This document shows positions 6,573 to 12,471 of a stretch of 12,471 bases of DNA, in pieces. This DNA comes from Anaerolineaceae bacterium UBA5311 (GTDB lineage: Bacteria; Chloroflexota; Anaerolineae; Anaerolineales; Anaerolineaceae), in NCBI GenBank assembly GCA_002411175.1, contig DHRN01000086.1, positions 1 to 12,471 of the forward strand, given 5' to 3'. Made by a program: the position numbers and the translations under genes. Each line of letters begins with the position of its first letter. Within the stretch, counting starts at the first letter, position 1. The notes below the pieces were generated by a model, which made no database searches, was not told where the DNA came from, and saw only the letters and a program-made list of their open reading frames with translations.

Positions 6573-7736
6573 ATGGAAAACATCAAACAATCTCTCGAGG
6601 AAAAACTGCGAGAACCCCGCAACCTGGCGATTGCTGCTGGTTTGGTTGGGCTGGTCATTGGCTTGTTTTTTGCCTATGTGCTCTTCCCAATACCCTGGAC
6701 AGATGCCTCCGCAGAAAACCTAAGACCAGATCTTCGTGTTGATTACCTGCGCAACGCGATTACCACCTATACACTCACAGCTGACCGCTCGAAAGCTCTC
6801 CAGGCATATACCGAGCTTGGAAACAAAGCCGAAGATACGCTTGCGGAATTGGTTGCCAACCCTGGTTTCCTGAACATCGAACAAATCCAGCGCTTTTCGA
6901 CAGCGATCAACACGGTCATCCCCGACGCGGATTCATTGCCAACTGAAGCCACCCTGAACGATGGTTCGCAAGGTGTAATCAATGATAGTGACACCGGGGA
7001 AAAATCGAACTCACTGGTATGGTTGGGTTTAGGACTGTTCGCCGTGCTGGTTATCGGTGCAGGAGCGGTTTATTGGTTCTATTTCAGGGAAAAAGGCTTC
7101 AGCTTCGGCAGCATCTCAGTGGAACCAGCCGCGAGAAGTTTCCCTTCCCAACAGCATCCCGCACAGGCTGTCAGACGGCGTGATGTCCCGCCTGCCGTTG
7201 AACCACCGGTCGTCCAGCCACCGGCTGCTCCAAAGCCAGCTGCCCAGCGCAATTCCATCTTCGCCAATGGCACCAAAAAAACCGAGGGGAACGTTAATGG
7301 CAATGGTGAAAAACCAGTCGCGCAGTTCATGTCCACCTATGTGTTCGGAGACGATCGCTATGATGAATCGTTTACATTTGATGCGCCAAATGGTGCTTTT
7401 TTGGGTGAATGCGGAATCAGTATTTCGGACCTGATTGGTGTCGGTGAGCCTAAGAAGATATCTGCCTTTGATATCTGGCTTTTCGACAAAAATGATATTC
7501 AGACCGTTACCAAGGTGATCATGAGCAAACACGCCTTCAACGATCCGGATATCCGCTCACGATTGGAAATCCGGGGCGAGCCGATTTTGGCTGAGCCAGG
7601 CAAACTATTCCGCCTCGAGACTGCCACTCTTCGCCTGGAAGGTCGGATTGTGGATGTATCCTATGGGGATCTGCCTTTGCCTGTGGATAGCTATTTCCAC
7701 CGAAATACTGTCGAACTGGCGGTTTACAGGAAGTAA
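6573..7736 (+). CDS. two-pass membrane protein of unknown function
   Basis: I do not recognise a named family for this 387-residue protein. AGAGGTG (6561-6567) precedes the ATG by 5 nt. There are two clear hydrophobic helices, about 18-40 and 148-170. Between them is a roughly 105-residue, mostly helical segment (about 42-147). After the second helix come positive residues (FREKG, RRRD), a Pro/Ala-rich linker (205-224) and a probably beta-rich C-terminal domain (about 250-387) containing TYVFGDD and FDIWLFDKND. The positive-inside rule suggests that the N-terminus and the large C-terminal domain are cytoplasmic and the middle segment is outside. The gene follows topA by 64 bp, with no obvious promoter between, and ends at a good terminator, so it is probably co-transcribed. 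A lineage-specific protein of Chloroflexota is my best guess. It has no signal-peptidase site and no catalytic motif that I can see. Confidence 0.85.
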   Translation: MENIKQSLEEKLREPRNLAIAAGLVGLVIGLFFAYVLFPIPWTDASAENLRPDLRVDYLRNAITTYTLTADRSKALQAYTELGNKAEDTLAELVANPGFLNIEQIQRFSTAINTVIPDADSLPTEATLNDGSQGVINDSDTGEKSNSLVWLGLGLFAVLVIGAGAVYWFYFREKGFSFGSISVEPAARSFPSQQHPAQAVRRRDVPPAVEPPVVQPPAAPKPAAQRNSIFANGTKKTEGNVNGNGEKPVAQFMSTYVFGDDRYDESFTFDAPNGAFLGECGISISDLIGVGEPKKISAFDIWLFDKNDIQTVTKVIMSKHAFNDPDIRSRLEIRGEPILAEPGKLFRLETATLRLEGRIVDVSYGDLPLPVDSYFHRNTVELAVYRK

Positions 7737-7756
7737 ATTCTGAATCTACCCTTAAG

Positions 7757-7783
7757 AGCGTCGGGAATCCCCTGACGCTTTTT
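7757..7783 (+). terminator. intrinsic terminator of the topA unit
   Basis: AGCGTC (7757-7762) pairs with GACGCT (7774-7779), extended by GGG (7763-7765) with CCC (7770-7772). One T is bulged and the loop is AATC. A T-run (7779-7783) follows immediately. It sits 20 bases after the stop of the membrane protein gene. The minus-strand reading has no matching T-run directly after the stem, so it serves the plus strand. Confidence 0.8.
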
Positions 7784-7939
7784 AATCGGAACGTTCACCG
7801 ATGCATTTAATGCGGGTCGGACGAAGTACCGGCTCAGGTGTGAAGTTTGACAGCTTGACGCCCCTGGTCTGGGCGAAAGATAATTCGGGCTCACCCTGAC
7901 AGGCGCTACACCACAAAAGAAGTTCAGGATAATAAAAAA
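7784..7939. other. convergent intergenic spacer with repeat remnants
   Basis: This lies between the 3' ends of the topA and greA units, with no gene supported. It holds a small inverted repeat, CGCCC (7859-7863) with GGGCG (7871-7875). It also holds two fragments in opposite orientation, TCACCCTGAC (7891-7900) and TTCAGGATAA (7922-7931), that recall parts of the repeat at 3984-4034. This may be a decayed interspersed repeat. No clear terminator for greA is seen; only a T-rich stretch follows its stop on the minus strand. Confidence 0.4.
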
Positions 7940-8410
7940 TTATTCGATCTTGAGAATCTTACAAACTATCTTCATCCCACCTGGAAGGGTCACTTCAGCG
8001 AGGTCACCTTCTTTCTTGTTAATTAACGCTGAACCTATCGGCGACAGGTAGGAGATTTTCTGATTCTTAACATCAGCCTCCGCTGCGCCTACGAGCGTCC
8101 AGGTTTCTTCACTTTCGCCTTGTTCCTGGATCGTGACGCGGTTACCAATCTGTACAGAGATATTATCGAGTTCAGCGCCGTCTGTCACCTCGGCGTTATA
8201 TAGAATCGCTTCGATTTCCATAATCCTGCCTTCCAGGAAACCCTGGTCTTCTTTGGCAGCGCGGTAATCGGCGTTTTCCGAGAGGTCGCCCATTTCTATG
8301 GCGCTTTTCAGGCGTCTTGAAAGATCGTCGCGCATGGGTCCTTTGAGTTCCGCTAATTCAGCTTCGAGTTGGGCTTTGCCCGTGGGGGTTAGAATGATTT
8401 GATTATTCAT
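7940..8410 (-). CDS. greA: transcription elongation factor GreA
   Basis: GreA rescues backtracked RNA polymerase by inserting its coiled coil into the secondary channel and stimulating transcript cleavage. The 156-residue protein is full length. The N-terminal antiparallel coiled coil (about 1-75) carries the tip motif GDLSENADY (41-49), whose acidic residues D42 and E45 coordinate the catalytic magnesium. The C-terminal FKBP-like domain (about 80-156) has YLSPIGSALI and GDLAEV. The start codon is 10 bases after the dgt stop; the ribosome-binding site is weak (GAAAGTGA), so coupling to dgt is likely. It is the last gene of the minus-strand unit. Confidence 0.96.
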   Translation of the reverse strand: MNNQIILTPTGKAQLEAELAELKGPMRDDLSRRLKSAIEMGDLSENADYRAAKEDQGFLEGRIMEIEAILYNAEVTDGAELDNISVQIGNRVTIQEQGESEETWTLVGAAEADVKNQKISYLSPIGSALINKKEGDLAEVTLPGGMKIVCKILKIE

Positions 8411-8420
8411 AGTTCACTTT

Positions 8421-9575
8421 CTAAGGTAACACGTCTACGTTAAAAAGACGTTGGTATTCATCGATAGCAAAGCGATCGGTCATGCCGGCTATGTAATCGC
8501 AGATGGTGCGCTCCAATCCTCGTTCCGGGAATTGCTCCTGGACTGCCGGCGGTAATGCTGTGGGAGTGGATTGGTACATCTCAAAGATTTGTGTGATGAT
8601 TTGCTCGGCTTTGGCAGCCATGCGCACCACGCGGTAATGGCGGTAAAGATTGTTGAAAAGAAAATCTTTCAGCTCCCGGTTCCGACGATACATATCCTCG
8701 CTAAAACCGACCACATTATAGGGCAGTTTTTGCAAGTCCAATGATGATTTGATGTTGGCTTTACGCAGATACCGATCGATTGACTGGGTCAGGTCAGTAA
8801 TTTCGAAGTTGATCAACCGACGGATAATTTGATGCCGGCTCAGGTCATCCAGCGTGTCTGTCTTTCGGCGACCGATGCTCTCGTTGATGATCTCCCAGAT
8901 GGCAATGCCATCCAGCTGGGAAGGAGAGATCATTGCCGAACGCAAACCGTCATCAAGGTCATGCGAGGTATATGCCAATTCGTCCGCAACGTTGGCTATC
9001 TGGGCTTCAAGGTGACCACGCAGGTCAGGGTCATAATCCTGGATGTCAGAGCGGTCATAATCCGTCTCGTGTTTTACCATGCCTTCCAGCACTTCCCACG
9101 AAAGGTTTAGCCCGGGAAAATCGGGATAACGGTTTTCCAAAAAAGTCACGATTCTTAACGATTGGTTATTGTGGTTAAACCCGCCGTGATCTTTCATCAG
9201 CCTGGCAAGCGTGGTTTCCCCGGAATGACCAAAAGGCGGGTGCCCCAGATCGTGCGCAAGGCAGATTGTCTCAACCAGGTCTTCATTGGCACCGAGTGAA
9301 CGGGCGATCGAACGACCGATCTGGGCGACCTCGAGTGAGTGGGTTAAGCGGGTGCGATAATAATCGCCTTCCGAATTGATGAAAACCTGTGTTTTATATT
9401 CCAGGCGTCGAAACGCAGTTGTGTGCAAAACGCGCTCCCGGTCACGCTGAAAACGCGTGCGCAGGTCGGCTTCTTCTTCGGGGAACTTCCGCCCCTTCGA
9501 ATTTTTACTCAGAATCGCATAGGGAGCCAATTGCTGAGCTTCAAATTCTTCAAGTTGTTGTCGTGTATAGATCAT
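8421..9575 (-). CDS. dgt: Dgt-like HD-domain dNTP triphosphohydrolase
   Basis: This family removes triphosphate from dNTPs, giving deoxynucleoside and tripolyphosphate, and so controls dNTP pools. The 384-residue protein shows the HD metal site: H79 in RLTHSLEVAQIGR, H108-D109 in AHDLGHPPFGH, and D198 in VADELAY. FNHNNQSLRIVT (133-144) is also typical. The early DRDR-like region FQRDRERVLHTTAFRRLEYKT is the Dgt/SAMHD1-type signature. AAAGG (9582-9586 on the minus strand) is 6 nt before the ATG at 9575. It begins 46 bases after the ipk stop and precedes greA closely. Whether it prefers dGTP is unknown; many homologues of this length act on several dNTPs. Confidence 0.93.
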   Translation of the reverse strand: MIYTRQQLEEFEAQQLAPYAILSKNSKGRKFPEEEADLRTRFQRDRERVLHTTAFRRLEYKTQVFINSEGDYYRTRLTHSLEVAQIGRSIARSLGANEDLVETICLAHDLGHPPFGHSGETTLARLMKDHGGFNHNNQSLRIVTFLENRYPDFPGLNLSWEVLEGMVKHETDYDRSDIQDYDPDLRGHLEAQIANVADELAYTSHDLDDGLRSAMISPSQLDGIAIWEIINESIGRRKTDTLDDLSRHQIIRRLINFEITDLTQSIDRYLRKANIKSSLDLQKLPYNVVGFSEDMYRRNRELKDFLFNNLYRHYRVVRMAAKAEQIITQIFEMYQSTPTALPPAVQEQFPERGLERTICDYIAGMTDRFAIDEYQRLFNVDVLP

Positions 9576-9621
9576 ACGAAACCTTTACTATCAATCGTTC
9601 ATTCGCTTGTGATGAGCGGGA

Positions 9622-10410
9622 TTATGAGATAATTGTACCTGAATGTAAACCATTTAGGGCTGAGAGCAGTTCTCCCGGATGGTTGGCTGCAAATATTTCC
9701 ACCCGGGCTCCGGTTTGACGGCAAAGCGCCTGCATTTCAGCAACCTTTGAACGCATCCCACCGGTCACATCCTGGCTTTCGGATTTTTTGAGAAAATCCT
9801 CCAGGGGCGCGTTTTTGTCCAGGTTTCTCACAGGAGCCTGGTTTGCAGGGTAATCTGCGAAAACTGCAACCTCCTTTCCAGCTAACAATACCCGTGAGGG
9901 TCTCAGCCGCGATGCAAGATGGAAAAACAGTTCTTCAGTTGAAAAGATCGTACCGCCCAATTCTTCGTCAAAGACTACATCACCATACACAACAGAGATC
10001 AACCCAGCCGCCAGGGCTTTTTGGAGGGGCTGGATATCCCAACTAACGATTTGTTTCCCGCTGGCAAGCAGACTGGCAGAGGGCGGGAAGGATAGCAAAG
10101 GCAATCCGATCGATTTCGCAATCTCCAGGACAATTTGGTTGAGCGCCCTGGCGCTGCGCCATACCTCGACAAAACCCTGCCACTGGGCATCTGTAAATAC
10201 ACCTGCTCTTGTGTTGTATTTTGCACCTACGTAATGCCCAAATGAGCCTGACCCATGCCCAAGGAGCACCCGTACTTCGTTCCTTTGATTGAGGTAGGTC
10301 TTCAGGTCAAGCAGGAGATTGGTGATAACTTCTGTTCGTGCCGTTTCAGGCTGGCTCTTTTCAGTAATCAGAGAACCGCCCAACTTCAGAAATAACAGTT
10401 TTTCATTCAT
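9622..10410 (-). CDS. isopentenyl phosphate kinase
   Basis: IPK phosphorylates isopentenyl phosphate to IPP, the last step of the alternative mevalonate pathway. It is an amino-acid-kinase-fold enzyme of about 262 residues. Visible motifs are KLGGS (9-13), GHGSGSFGH (51-59, with the conserved substrate-binding His as H59), YGDVV (142-146) and DVTGGM (214-219), which together separate IPK from acetylglutamate and uridylate kinases. I place the start at ATG 10410, whose ATGAATGA context overlaps the mvk stop and fits termination-reinitiation. An ATG at 10422 would add four residues, but its AAAGG lies only 2 nt away. Its position directly behind mevalonate kinase strongly supports the assignment. 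Confidence 0.9.
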   Translation of the reverse strand: MNEKLLFLKLGGSLITEKSQPETARTEVITNLLLDLKTYLNQRNEVRVLLGHGSGSFGHYVGAKYNTRAGVFTDAQWQGFVEVWRSARALNQIVLEIAKSIGLPLLSFPPSASLLASGKQIVSWDIQPLQKALAAGLISVVYGDVVFDEELGGTIFSTEELFFHLASRLRPSRVLLAGKEVAVFADYPANQAPVRNLDKNAPLEDFLKKSESQDVTGGMRSKVAEMQALCRQTGARVEIFAANHPGELLSALNGLHSGTIIS

Positions 10411-11365
10411 GACGGTCGGCATGACCTTTCACTACTGTCTGGAAGGGATTGAGGGCTCCCCCGGCACTCAAAGCCTGAAGCACAGCATCTGCCCGACCAG
10501 GTTCAACCAGGGCGAGGATATGCCCGCCTCTTCCTCCGCCGGTCAGTTTTGCAGCCAGTGCGCCTGATTGCAGCGCCACATCCACGAGGTGGTCCAGTTC
10601 CGGGCACGAAAGCTTTAGCTCCCTGAGCAAATCCTGGTTTTGGTTGATCGCGTCGGCAATCCCAGGCAGATTCCCGGATTCCATTGCGCTACGAGCTTTG
10701 TTTGACAGCTCTCCGATCGCACCAAGCTTTGCCTGGATGGAAGAAGGGTCAACTTTGTAGCGTTCAGCCAGTTCAGTGACAGTCTCACCGGTCGATTTTT
10801 GGATACCGCTGTCCGCCAGGATGAAATACAGGTCTACTGCCGGCTGCAGAAATGCCAGCTGCGACCCTGTTTGAAAGAAAACAGGCTTTTCGTACGTGAT
10901 CACGGTGTTATCCACTCCACTGGGATTGGTATGCACAAATTTCTCAGTTTCAAAGGCGAGCAGATTGACCGTTGTGTCCGGAAGCGGGTGTCCGAGAAAT
11001 TCTGTAAGCCCCCGTATGGTCGCGACTGACATGGCGGCGCTGGAACCAAGCCCGGAGCCGACCGGCAGCTGGGAATTGAAGCGCAGGTTACAACCAGGCA
11101 TTTCTGAGAGGCGAAGAAAGTTGATCGTCTCCCACACCGCCCGAACTATCGGGTGACCTGGCGGCAGTGAGTCAAGATCAGAATCCAACCCCAATGCCGG
11201 AAAATAGATCTGAATTTTGCCGGAGGGATGGCGCAGTTGCGGTTCGACCAGAAGCGAAATCCTCCTGCTGCTCAGCGGGAGCGCGATTGCTGGTTGTCCG
11301 TAGACAACGGCGTGTTCCCCTGTCAGTATGAATTTTCCGCAAGCAGAACTCTTTATGGCAGGCAT
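10403..11365 (-). CDS. mvk: mevalonate kinase (GHMP family)
   Basis: The enzyme converts mevalonate to mevalonate 5-phosphate. The 320-residue protein has the three GHMP motifs: GKFILTGEHAVVYG (10-23), the ATP-binding PVGSGLGSSAAMS (101-113), and KLTGGGRGGHI (273-283). NPSGVDNT (147-154) holds the catalytic Asp (D152) and is characteristic of mevalonate kinases rather than homoserine or galactokinases. The ATG at 11365 is preferred: GAGG (11372-11375) lies 6 nt upstream, overlapping the stop of the preceding prenyltransferase gene, and the protein then begins just before motif 1. An ATG at 11416 would add 17 residues inside the upstream gene. The 3' end overlaps ipk. Phosphomevalonate kinase is a less likely identity. 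Confidence 0.92.
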   Translation of the reverse strand: MPAIKSSACGKFILTGEHAVVYGQPAIALPLSSRRISLLVEPQLRHPSGKIQIYFPALGLDSDLDSLPPGHPIVRAVWETINFLRLSEMPGCNLRFNSQLPVGSGLGSSAAMSVATIRGLTEFLGHPLPDTTVNLLAFETEKFVHTNPSGVDNTVITYEKPVFFQTGSQLAFLQPAVDLYFILADSGIQKSTGETVTELAERYKVDPSSIQAKLGAIGELSNKARSAMESGNLPGIADAINQNQDLLRELKLSCPELDHLVDVALQSGALAAKLTGGGRGGHILALVEPGRADAVLQALSAGGALNPFQTVVKGHADRHE

Positions 11366-11373
11366 GGCAAGCC

Positions 11374-12246
11374 TCACAAAACCAGGTAAATAATGATGAT
11401 TACCGCCAATCCCCACAGCCCGATCGTTAGCTGCATGGGTCTGTCGCGTAAAAGTACCTCTTCAGGCGAAGCAGTGAGCAGGTTGTTTTGGATTAAATGC
11501 AGGTAGCGAAAAATACCATAAATGACGAAAGGAATCGTCAGCATCATGACGTGGGTAGGCTGATCGGGCTGGGCGGAAAAAGTATACAAAATGTACGTGA
11601 TCATAATCGCAGTGAGCAGGATCAGGATGTATTGCGTTAACAGCTGGATGCTGTAACCGTCCAGAGTTTTACGATGAGCAGAAGCATCCTGCTCGAGCAG
11701 CCGGAGTTCAGACAGGCGTTTGCCAAAGCCCAGATACATCGCCAGTAAAAACGTGAGGATAAACAGCCAGGGGGAAAAATAGGCGACTGTGATCACGCTC
11801 AACCCGGCTAAAACTCGCAAAACGAAACCGGAGGCGATAATGATTACATCCAGGATCATGATATTCTTCAGCCAGAGTGAATAAGCCAGGATCAGGAGGG
11901 TATAGGCTATAAAAATCAGGGCAAGCATGGGCGAAAGCAGATAGCCCCCAACCAGCGAGACAATCGATAGAAAAAAGATCCATGCAATCGCTTGATTTTT
12001 AGTTAATCTGCCCGAGGCGAGCGGTCGGTTGCGTTTATACGGATGCACACGATCTGCTTCGAGGTCATGCAGATCGTTGATAGTATAGGTGATTCCGGAA
12101 ACCAGGCAAAAGAGCAGCGTGGCAGCCAAAACGCGCATGAAAGGGGATGGCTGGGTGAACTGACCATCAAAAATCAGTCCAGCAAACAACACCAGGTTCT
12201 TGGTCCATTGTCGCGGTCGCAGGGTTTCGATCAAGGCTTTCAGCAT
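11374..12246 (-). CDS. UbiA-family prenyltransferase, decaprenyl-phosphate phosphoribosyltransferase-like
   Basis: UbiA enzymes are multi-pass membrane proteins that transfer a group to or from a polyprenyl (di)phosphate. The 290-residue protein has the opening LRPRQWTKNLVLFAG (9-23), the Asp-rich motif NDLHDLEAD (57-65) followed by KRNRPLASG (71-79), a second site around YSLWLKNIMILDV (122-134), and about eight to nine hydrophobic helices up to the C-terminus. These sequences match best the branch that makes decaprenylphosphoryl-5-phosphoribose from phosphoribosyl diphosphate (the Rv3806c type) rather than ubiquinone or menaquinone UbiA/MenA. It heads the minus-strand unit, and mvk begins 8 bases after its stop, linking it to isoprenoid supply. 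The substrate in this organism is inferred only. No strong Shine-Dalgarno is seen before ATG 12246. Confidence 0.85.
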   Translation of the reverse strand: MLKALIETLRPRQWTKNLVLFAGLIFDGQFTQPSPFMRVLAATLLFCLVSGITYTINDLHDLEADRVHPYKRNRPLASGRLTKNQAIAWIFFLSIVSLVGGYLLSPMLALIFIAYTLLILAYSLWLKNIMILDVIIIASGFVLRVLAGLSVITVAYFSPWLFILTFLLAMYLGFGKRLSELRLLEQDASAHRKTLDGYSIQLLTQYILILLTAIMITYILYTFSAQPDQPTHVMMLTIPFVIYGIFRYLHLIQNNLLTASPEEVLLRDRPMQLTIGLWGLAVIIIIYLVL

Positions 12247-12257
12247 GGAAATATCTT

Positions 12258-12263
12258 ATCATA
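12258..12263 (-). promoter_or_regulatory. candidate -10 box of the prenyltransferase-mvk-ipk unit
   Basis: On the minus strand TATGAT lies 11 bases before the ATG at 12246, in TTTATGATAAG, the same context as the ffh -10 box. No good -35 is found at 16-18 nt, and the position would give a very short leader. TACAAT (12286-12291, minus strand) is another possible -10. The evidence is weak. Confidence 0.3.
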
Positions 12264-12311
12264 AAGAACCATACGGAATATCATTATTGTACGTGGAAAG
12301 AAAACTGCATT

Positions 12312-12337
12312 GCTCGCACTACTACTGACAAGCGAGC
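12312..12337. repeat. inverted repeat GCTCGC/GCGAGC
   Basis: GCTCGC (12312-12317) and GCGAGC (12332-12337) are perfect complements around a 14-nt spacer, about 65 bases upstream of the prenyltransferase start. It could be a regulator site or chance. No T-run follows on either strand. Confidence 0.35.
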
Positions 12338-12380
12338 CAGCAATTCTCAATATGGAATAGTCTATTTATTTTATGGTGTA

Positions 12381-12471
12381 GGGGACAGTTGTCACGCCGT
12401 CCCGCGAGTAGCCGTAGGGGGAGATTGAGGGGGTTTTGACATTGGTGTGACGAGGATGTTGCTCCCCCCTC
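12381..12471. repeat. G-rich intergenic sequence with inverted repeats, cut by window end
   Basis: GGGAC (12382-12386) pairs with GTCCC (12399-12403). GGGGGAG (12417-12423) pairs with CTCCCCC (12462-12468), and GAGGGGG (12427-12433) can alternatively pair with CCCCCTC (12465-12471). The sequence has the look of an interspersed repeat rather than coding DNA; the frames here are short and lack ribosome-binding sites. It is truncated at the edge, so its nature cannot be settled. Confidence 0.35.

Noticed and set aside
7116..7532. 138-residue minus-strand frame inside the membrane protein gene
   Set aside because: It lies wholly within a plus-strand gene with a good ribosome-binding site, membrane helices and terminator.
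11366..11416. Longer mevalonate kinase start at 11416
   Set aside because: The extra 17 residues are encoded within the prenyltransferase gene; ATG 11365 has a well-spaced GAGG and the normal family start.
1..12471. CRISPR array, tRNA or rRNA genes, transposase, prophage or toxin-antitoxin genes
   Set aside because: I saw no regularly spaced repeats, no tRNA-like cloverleaf, and no coding sequence with transposase, integrase or toxin motifs on either strand.

Overview
The window is a housekeeping stretch of a bacterial chromosome. It most likely comes from a member of the Chloroflexota (Anaerolineae-like). Three observations suggest this, none of them proof. Mevalonate kinase and isopentenyl phosphate kinase sit together in one operon, a combination known from the alternative mevalonate route of Chloroflexota and archaea. 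TopA carries an N-terminal DUF5679-like Cys4 ribbon. The intergenic DNA contains short repeats of the kind that produce spurious 'HPERSEGS'-like peptides. No phage, transposase, CRISPR array, tRNA or rRNA is visible.

Layout, plus strand (about 150-7740). ffh (SRP GTPase) is followed by a tight translation cluster: rpsP (bS16), khpA (KH-domain RNA chaperone), rimM (30S maturation factor) and dprA (ssDNA-binding, natural transformation). rimM and dprA overlap by four bases, with a TTG start for dprA. The usual trmD-rplS(-rnhB) segment between rimM and dprA is absent. A 293-bp gap with palindromes, an interspersed repeat and an extended -10 promoter precedes topA. topA is followed by a two-pass membrane protein of unknown function and an intrinsic terminator.

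Layout, minus strand (about 12250-7940, read right to left). A UbiA-family prenyltransferase most like decaprenyl-phosphate phosphoribosyltransferase is followed by mevalonate kinase, isopentenyl phosphate kinase, a Dgt-like HD-domain dNTP triphosphohydrolase and greA. Gaps are at most 46 bp, so this looks like one transcription unit. The two units converge on 7737-7939.

How the genes work together. The plus-strand unit serves membrane protein targeting, ribosome assembly and DNA topology or uptake. The first three minus-strand genes make and use isoprenoid precursors: mevalonate to mevalonate 5-phosphate (MVK), isopentenyl phosphate to IPP (IPK), and modification of a polyprenyl phosphate (UbiA/DPPR-like). 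The phosphomevalonate decarboxylase needed to link MVK to IPK is not in the window. dgt and greA add dNTP-pool and transcript-cleavage functions with no obvious metabolic link.

The points most worth a second look are the Cys4-ribbon/TopA fusion with its lysine-rich linker, the uncharacterised membrane protein paired with it, the MVK-IPK-DPPR-like gene order, and the intergenic repeats. I found no convincing evidence of a wholly new multi-gene system.
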